Shown piece after piece: positions 61,669-64,000 of a DNA stretch of 64,000 bases. The DNA lies in NCBI RefSeq assembly GCF_002454115.1, contig NZ_DKIH01000013.1, positions 419,674-483,673 on the forward strand. The letters are read 5' to 3'. The notes beneath the pieces are model-generated. The model did not search any database and was not told the origin of the DNA. It was given only the letters and a program-made list of their open reading frames with translations. Within the stretch, counting starts at the first letter, position 1, and every line of letters begins with the position of its first letter. The stretch comes from Sphingopyxis sp. UBA6723. Lineage in GTDB: Bacteria; Pseudomonadota; Alphaproteobacteria; Sphingomonadales; Sphingomonadaceae. A program made the position numbers and the translations under genes.

Positions 61669-63300
61669 TCAGACCAGCCGACTCTGCTTCACCGCCGCTT
61701 CGATAAAGCCCGCGAACAACGGGTGCGGGTCGAACGGCTTCGATTTGAGCTCAGGATGGAACTGGACCCCGATAAACCACGGATGGTCGGGCCGCTCAAC
61801 GATTTCCGGCAACATGCCGTCGGGCGACATGCCCGAAAAGACCAGCCCGCCCTTTTCCAGCCGTTCGCGATAGGCGCCATTGACCTCGTAGCGATGGCGG
61901 TGGCGTTCGCTGATGTCATTGGCGCCATAGACGGCCGCGACATGGCTGTTCGGCGACAGCTTCGCGTCATAGGCGCCCAGCCGCATCGTGCCGCCCATGT
62001 CGGTGTTGGCACCACGCTTTTGCAGGCCTTCGGCGCTCATCCATTCGGTGATCAGGCCGACCACCGGCTCGCCGGTTTTGCCGAATTCGGTGCTCGACGC
62101 GTCGGCAATGCCGCTGGTGTTCCGCGCGCCTTCGATGCACGCCATTTGCATGCCCAGGCAGATTCCAAAAAAAGGGACGTTGCGCTCGCGCGCGAACTGG
62201 ACGCTCGCGATCTTACCCTCGGACCCGCGCTCACCGAATCCGCCGGGGACAAGAATGCCGTGCATCGGTTCCAGATTGGCGGCCAGGTCACCGTCCTGTT
62301 CGAACATTTCGGCGTCGAGCCAGCGGATATTGACCTTGACCCGGTTCGCCATGCCGCCGTGGACGAGCGCTTCATTGAGCGACTTATAGGCATCGGGCAG
62401 CGACACATATTTGCCGACGACGCCGATCGTGACCTCGCCCTCTGGATGCTGCTTGCGGTCCATGATGTCGTACCAGCGCGACAAGTCGGGCGCGGGCGCG
62501 TCGTGGATGCCGAAATGCCGCAGCACCTCATTGTCCAGCCCCTCGCCATGATACTGCACCGGCACCGAATAGATGCTGTCGGCGTCGAGCGCCGGGATCA
62601 CCGCCTCTTTGCGCACGTTGCAAAATTGCGCGATCTTCGCGCGCTCGCCATCGGGCAGCGGCCGTTCGCAGCGGCAGAGCAGGATTTCGGGCTGCACGCC
62701 CAGCGACGCGAGTTCACGAACACTATGCTGCGTCGGCTTGGTCTTCAGCTCACCCGCCGCGGCAATATACGGCACCAGCGTAACATGGACCGACAGCGTC
62801 TTGTCGCGCCCCTCTTCGTTGCGCAGCTGGCGGATCGCCTCGATGAACGGCAGCGATTCGATGTCGCCCACGGTGCCGCCGATTTCGCACAGCACGAAAT
62901 CCAGGTCGTCGAGCTCGGCGCGCGCGAACGCCTTGATCGCATCGGTCACATGCGGGACGACCTGCACCGTCGCGCCCAGGTAATCGCCGCGGCGTTCCTT
63001 GGTGATGATCTGCTGATAGATGCGGCCCGAGGTGATATTGTCGCTCTGCCGCGCCGCGACGCCGGTGAAACGCTCGTAATGGCCAAGGTCGAGGTCGGTC
63101 TCGGCGCCGTCGTCGGTCACATAGACCTCGCCATGCTGGTACGGGGACATCGTCCCGGGATCGACGTTCAGATAGGGATCGAACTTGCGAATCCGGACGC
63201 GATAGCCGCGCGCTTGCAACAAAGCCGCGAGGCTAGCCGCCATCAAACCTTTGCCAAGCGAGGAGACCACGCCGCCGGTGATAAAAATGAACCGCGCCAT
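61669..63300 (-). CDS. pyrG: CTP synthase
   Basis: A 543-residue enzyme aminating UTP to CTP. The amidoligase domain opens [14 protein letters not shown] (P-loop-like, residues 6-19) and has [20 protein letters not shown]; the class I glutamine amidotransferase domain has the nucleophile cysteine in [10 protein letters not shown] and a later His-Glu pair (GVQFHPEL). ATG 63300 has no purine-rich ribosome-binding site. Two hairpins separate it from secG upstream. Confidence 0.95.
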   Translation of the reverse strand: MARFIFITGGVVSSLGKGLMAASLAALLQARGYRVRIRKFDPYLNVDPGTMSPYQHGEVYVTDDGAETDLDLGHYERFTGVAARQSDNITSGRIYQQIITKERRGDYLGATVQVVPHVTDAIKAFARAELDDLDFVLCEIGGTVGDIESLPFIEAIRQLRNEEGRDKTLSVHVTLVPYIAAAGELKTKPTQHSVRELASLGVQPEILLCRCERPLPDGERAKIAQFCNVRKEAVIPALDADSIYSVPVQYHGEGLDNEVLRHFGIHDAPAPDLSRWYDIMDRKQHPEGEVTIGVVGKYVSLPDAYKSLNEALVHGGMANRVKVNIRWLDAEMFEQDGDLAANLEPMHGILVPGGFGERGSEGKIASVQFARERNVPFFGICLGMQMACIEGARNTSGIADASSTEFGKTGEPVVGLITEWMSAEGLQKRGANTDMGGTMRLGAYDAKLSPNSHVAAVYGANDISERHRHRYEVNGAYRERLEKGGLVFSGMSPDGMLPEIVERPDHPWFIGVQFHPELKSKPFDPHPLFAGFIEAAVKQSRLV

Positions 63301-63329
63301 GGGAGGAAAGACTTACTCAACGGGAGGGG

Positions 63330-63376
63330 GACGGCGCAAGCCGTCGAATCGCTTGCCGCGGAATTTATTTCCGCGG
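63330..63376 (-). other. Two hairpins between secG and pyrG
   Basis: CCGCGGAA/TTCCGCGG (63356-63376) is a perfect 8-bp stem with a five-base loop, and GACGGC/GCCGTC (63330-63345) a perfect 6-bp stem with a four-base loop. On the transcribed minus strand they lie in the 107-base spacer 5' of pyrG; neither is followed by a U-run. They may stabilise or attenuate the secG-pyrG transcript. Confidence 0.5.
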
Positions 63377-63407
63377 TGCGGGCTAAATCAAAAGCCGAAG
63401 CTGTCAG

Positions 63408-63866
63408 TTATTGCTTGGCGGGTGCCTGTGCGGGAGCCTGCGCCGGTGCCGGAGCGCTTTCCTGCGTCGCGGCCGCGGCCGCTGCGGCCAGCGGATCGTC
63501 GCTCACGGGAGCGGGAGCGGCCGTCGCGGGTGCAGAAGGTGCCGGCTGCGCCGGACCGGTCAGCGACGACGTCGGCGCCGCGCCGCTCGTCTGCGCCGAT
63601 TTCGACAGCGAGGTGTCGATCGTCGAACCGCCGCGACCGACCGAGGCCATCGCCGCCAGGACGATCGACAGGCCGACGAACAGGCACGCGAGAATGGTCG
63701 TCGCGCGGGTCATGAAATCCGCCGCGCCGCGCGCCGACAACATCCCGCCGGGGCTGCCACCGACGCCCAAACCGCCACCTTCCGACTTCTGCATCAAAAT
63801 GACGCCGATCATCGCCGCGGCAACGAGCGCCTGCAGGACGAGAATGAAGGTGAAAAGGCTGGACAT
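63408..63866 (-). CDS. secG: Preprotein translocase subunit SecG
   Basis: A 152-residue Sec translocon subunit. Two transmembrane helices (LFTFILVLQALVAAAMIGVI and a second around residues 51-70) flank the conserved QKSEGGGLG and a glycine-rich loop. The long C-terminal tail rich in Ala, Pro and Gln is common in sphingomonads and cytoplasmic. ATG 63866 is seven bases from AGGA; the adjacent ATG 63869 is equally possible. tpiA often precedes it but is not in the window. Confidence 0.92.
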   Translation of the reverse strand: MSSLFTFILVLQALVAAAMIGVILMQKSEGGGLGVGGSPGGMLSARGAADFMTRATTILACLFVGLSIVLAAMASVGRGGSTIDTSLSKSAQTSGAAPTSSLTGPAQPAPSAPATAAPAPVSDDPLAAAAAAATQESAPAPAQAPAQAPAKQ

Positions 63867-63963
63867 CATATTTTCCTGAACTTGCACGCCCTCAAACGAA
63901 CCGCGCTCGCGGCGCACATAGAGACGAAGCGGCTTGGCTTCAAGCATATCGTCGTCGCCCGAC

Positions 63964-64000
63964 GATCCTCCCTGTGGCGCAGCGATGGGGAGGTGGCAGC
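63964..64000. repeat. Family D repeat, cut by window edge
   Basis: GATCCTCCCTGTGGCGCAGC then GATGGGGAGGTGGCAGC matches the right-hand arm of the family D composites read in reverse, so this unit is inverted relative to those at 28463 and 53726. The partner arm, if any, lies beyond the window. Confidence 0.75.

Noticed and set aside
1..64000. CRISPR array
   Set aside because: Repeats are inverted pairs spread over tens of kilobases, not direct repeats with regular spacers; no cas genes.
1..64000. Prophage, insertion sequence, integron or defence island
   Set aside because: No transposase, integrase, phage structural or restriction genes seen; gene content is core metabolism.

Overview
The window is a 64 kb, high-GC, densely packed stretch of bacterial core chromosome. 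Gene content and protein style point to an alphaproteobacterium of the Sphingomonadales, most like Sphingopyxis or a close relative: an ALAS-type hemA, lepB-rnc-era, lolCD next to dnaE, a carboxyspermidine route to spermidine (spermidine-type genera such as Sphingopyxis, Sphingobium and Novosphingobium), an Ala/Pro/Gln-tailed SecG, and many intergenic palindromic repeats. The genus is an inference from gene content, not from a marker gene. I see no rRNA, tRNA, CRISPR array, insertion sequence, integrase or phage gene.

Layout. 1-5 kb: the start of a propionyl-CoA carboxylase beta gene, divergent from its likely regulator pccR, then glutathione reductase and pgi. 5-16 kb: lepB-rnc-era, a secreted lipase-like hydrolase, topA, a membrane protein, a secreted VWA protein, dprA-plsY and murI. 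16-26 kb: a Cys-rich secreted protein, hemA plus a nitroreductase, a GNAT/ECF-sigma/anti-sigma/fasciclin block, the betaine-lipid genes btaA-btaB, a lipoprotein and a threonine dehydratase. 25.5-32 kb: a polyamine region (carboxyspermidine dehydrogenase, a DUF486 membrane protein, carboxyspermidine decarboxylase, a thioredoxin-reductase-like fusion, and an ornithine decarboxylase behind a structured leader resembling the alphaproteobacterial speF motif). 32-37.5 kb: the most accessory-looking part, with a flavin monooxygenase/TauD dioxygenase pair divergent from a frameshifted MFS transporter across a strong operator-like palindrome, then a CoA transferase and two tandem MAPEG genes. 37.6-48 kb: a long minus-strand run (RNA m5U methyltransferase, nnrDE, ilvD, formylglutamate amidohydrolase, ispE, a TPR protein, ETF-QO). 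47.6-52 kb: a UDG-like protein, a lytic transglycosylase, moaB and a radical SAM protein. 52-64 kb: an acyl-CoA ligase, dnaE, glutathione peroxidase, a GNAT, lolD, lolC, a Crp-family regulator, pyrG and secG.

How genes work together. Several sets are translationally coupled by ATGA, GTGA, TTGA or TAATG junctions: lepB/rnc/era, plsY/dprA, hemA/nitroreductase, GNAT/sigma/anti-sigma, TPR/ispE/amidohydrolase, TauD/monooxygenase, ilvD/lipoprotein. Putrescine from the ornithine decarboxylase is the expected substrate of the nearby dehydrogenase and decarboxylase, giving spermidine. btaA and btaB together make a phosphorus-free betaine lipid.

The most interesting non-coding signals are five families of intergenic inverted-repeat pairs (16 complete or partial units), the ornithine decarboxylase leader with mutually exclusive G/C-run pairings near a TTG start, a Pho-box-like site upstream of btaA, TTTGCAAA elements between pccB and pccR, and a 26-bp palindrome upstream of the TauD gene. 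I did not find a convincing entirely new multi-gene system; the best candidates are listed as findings.
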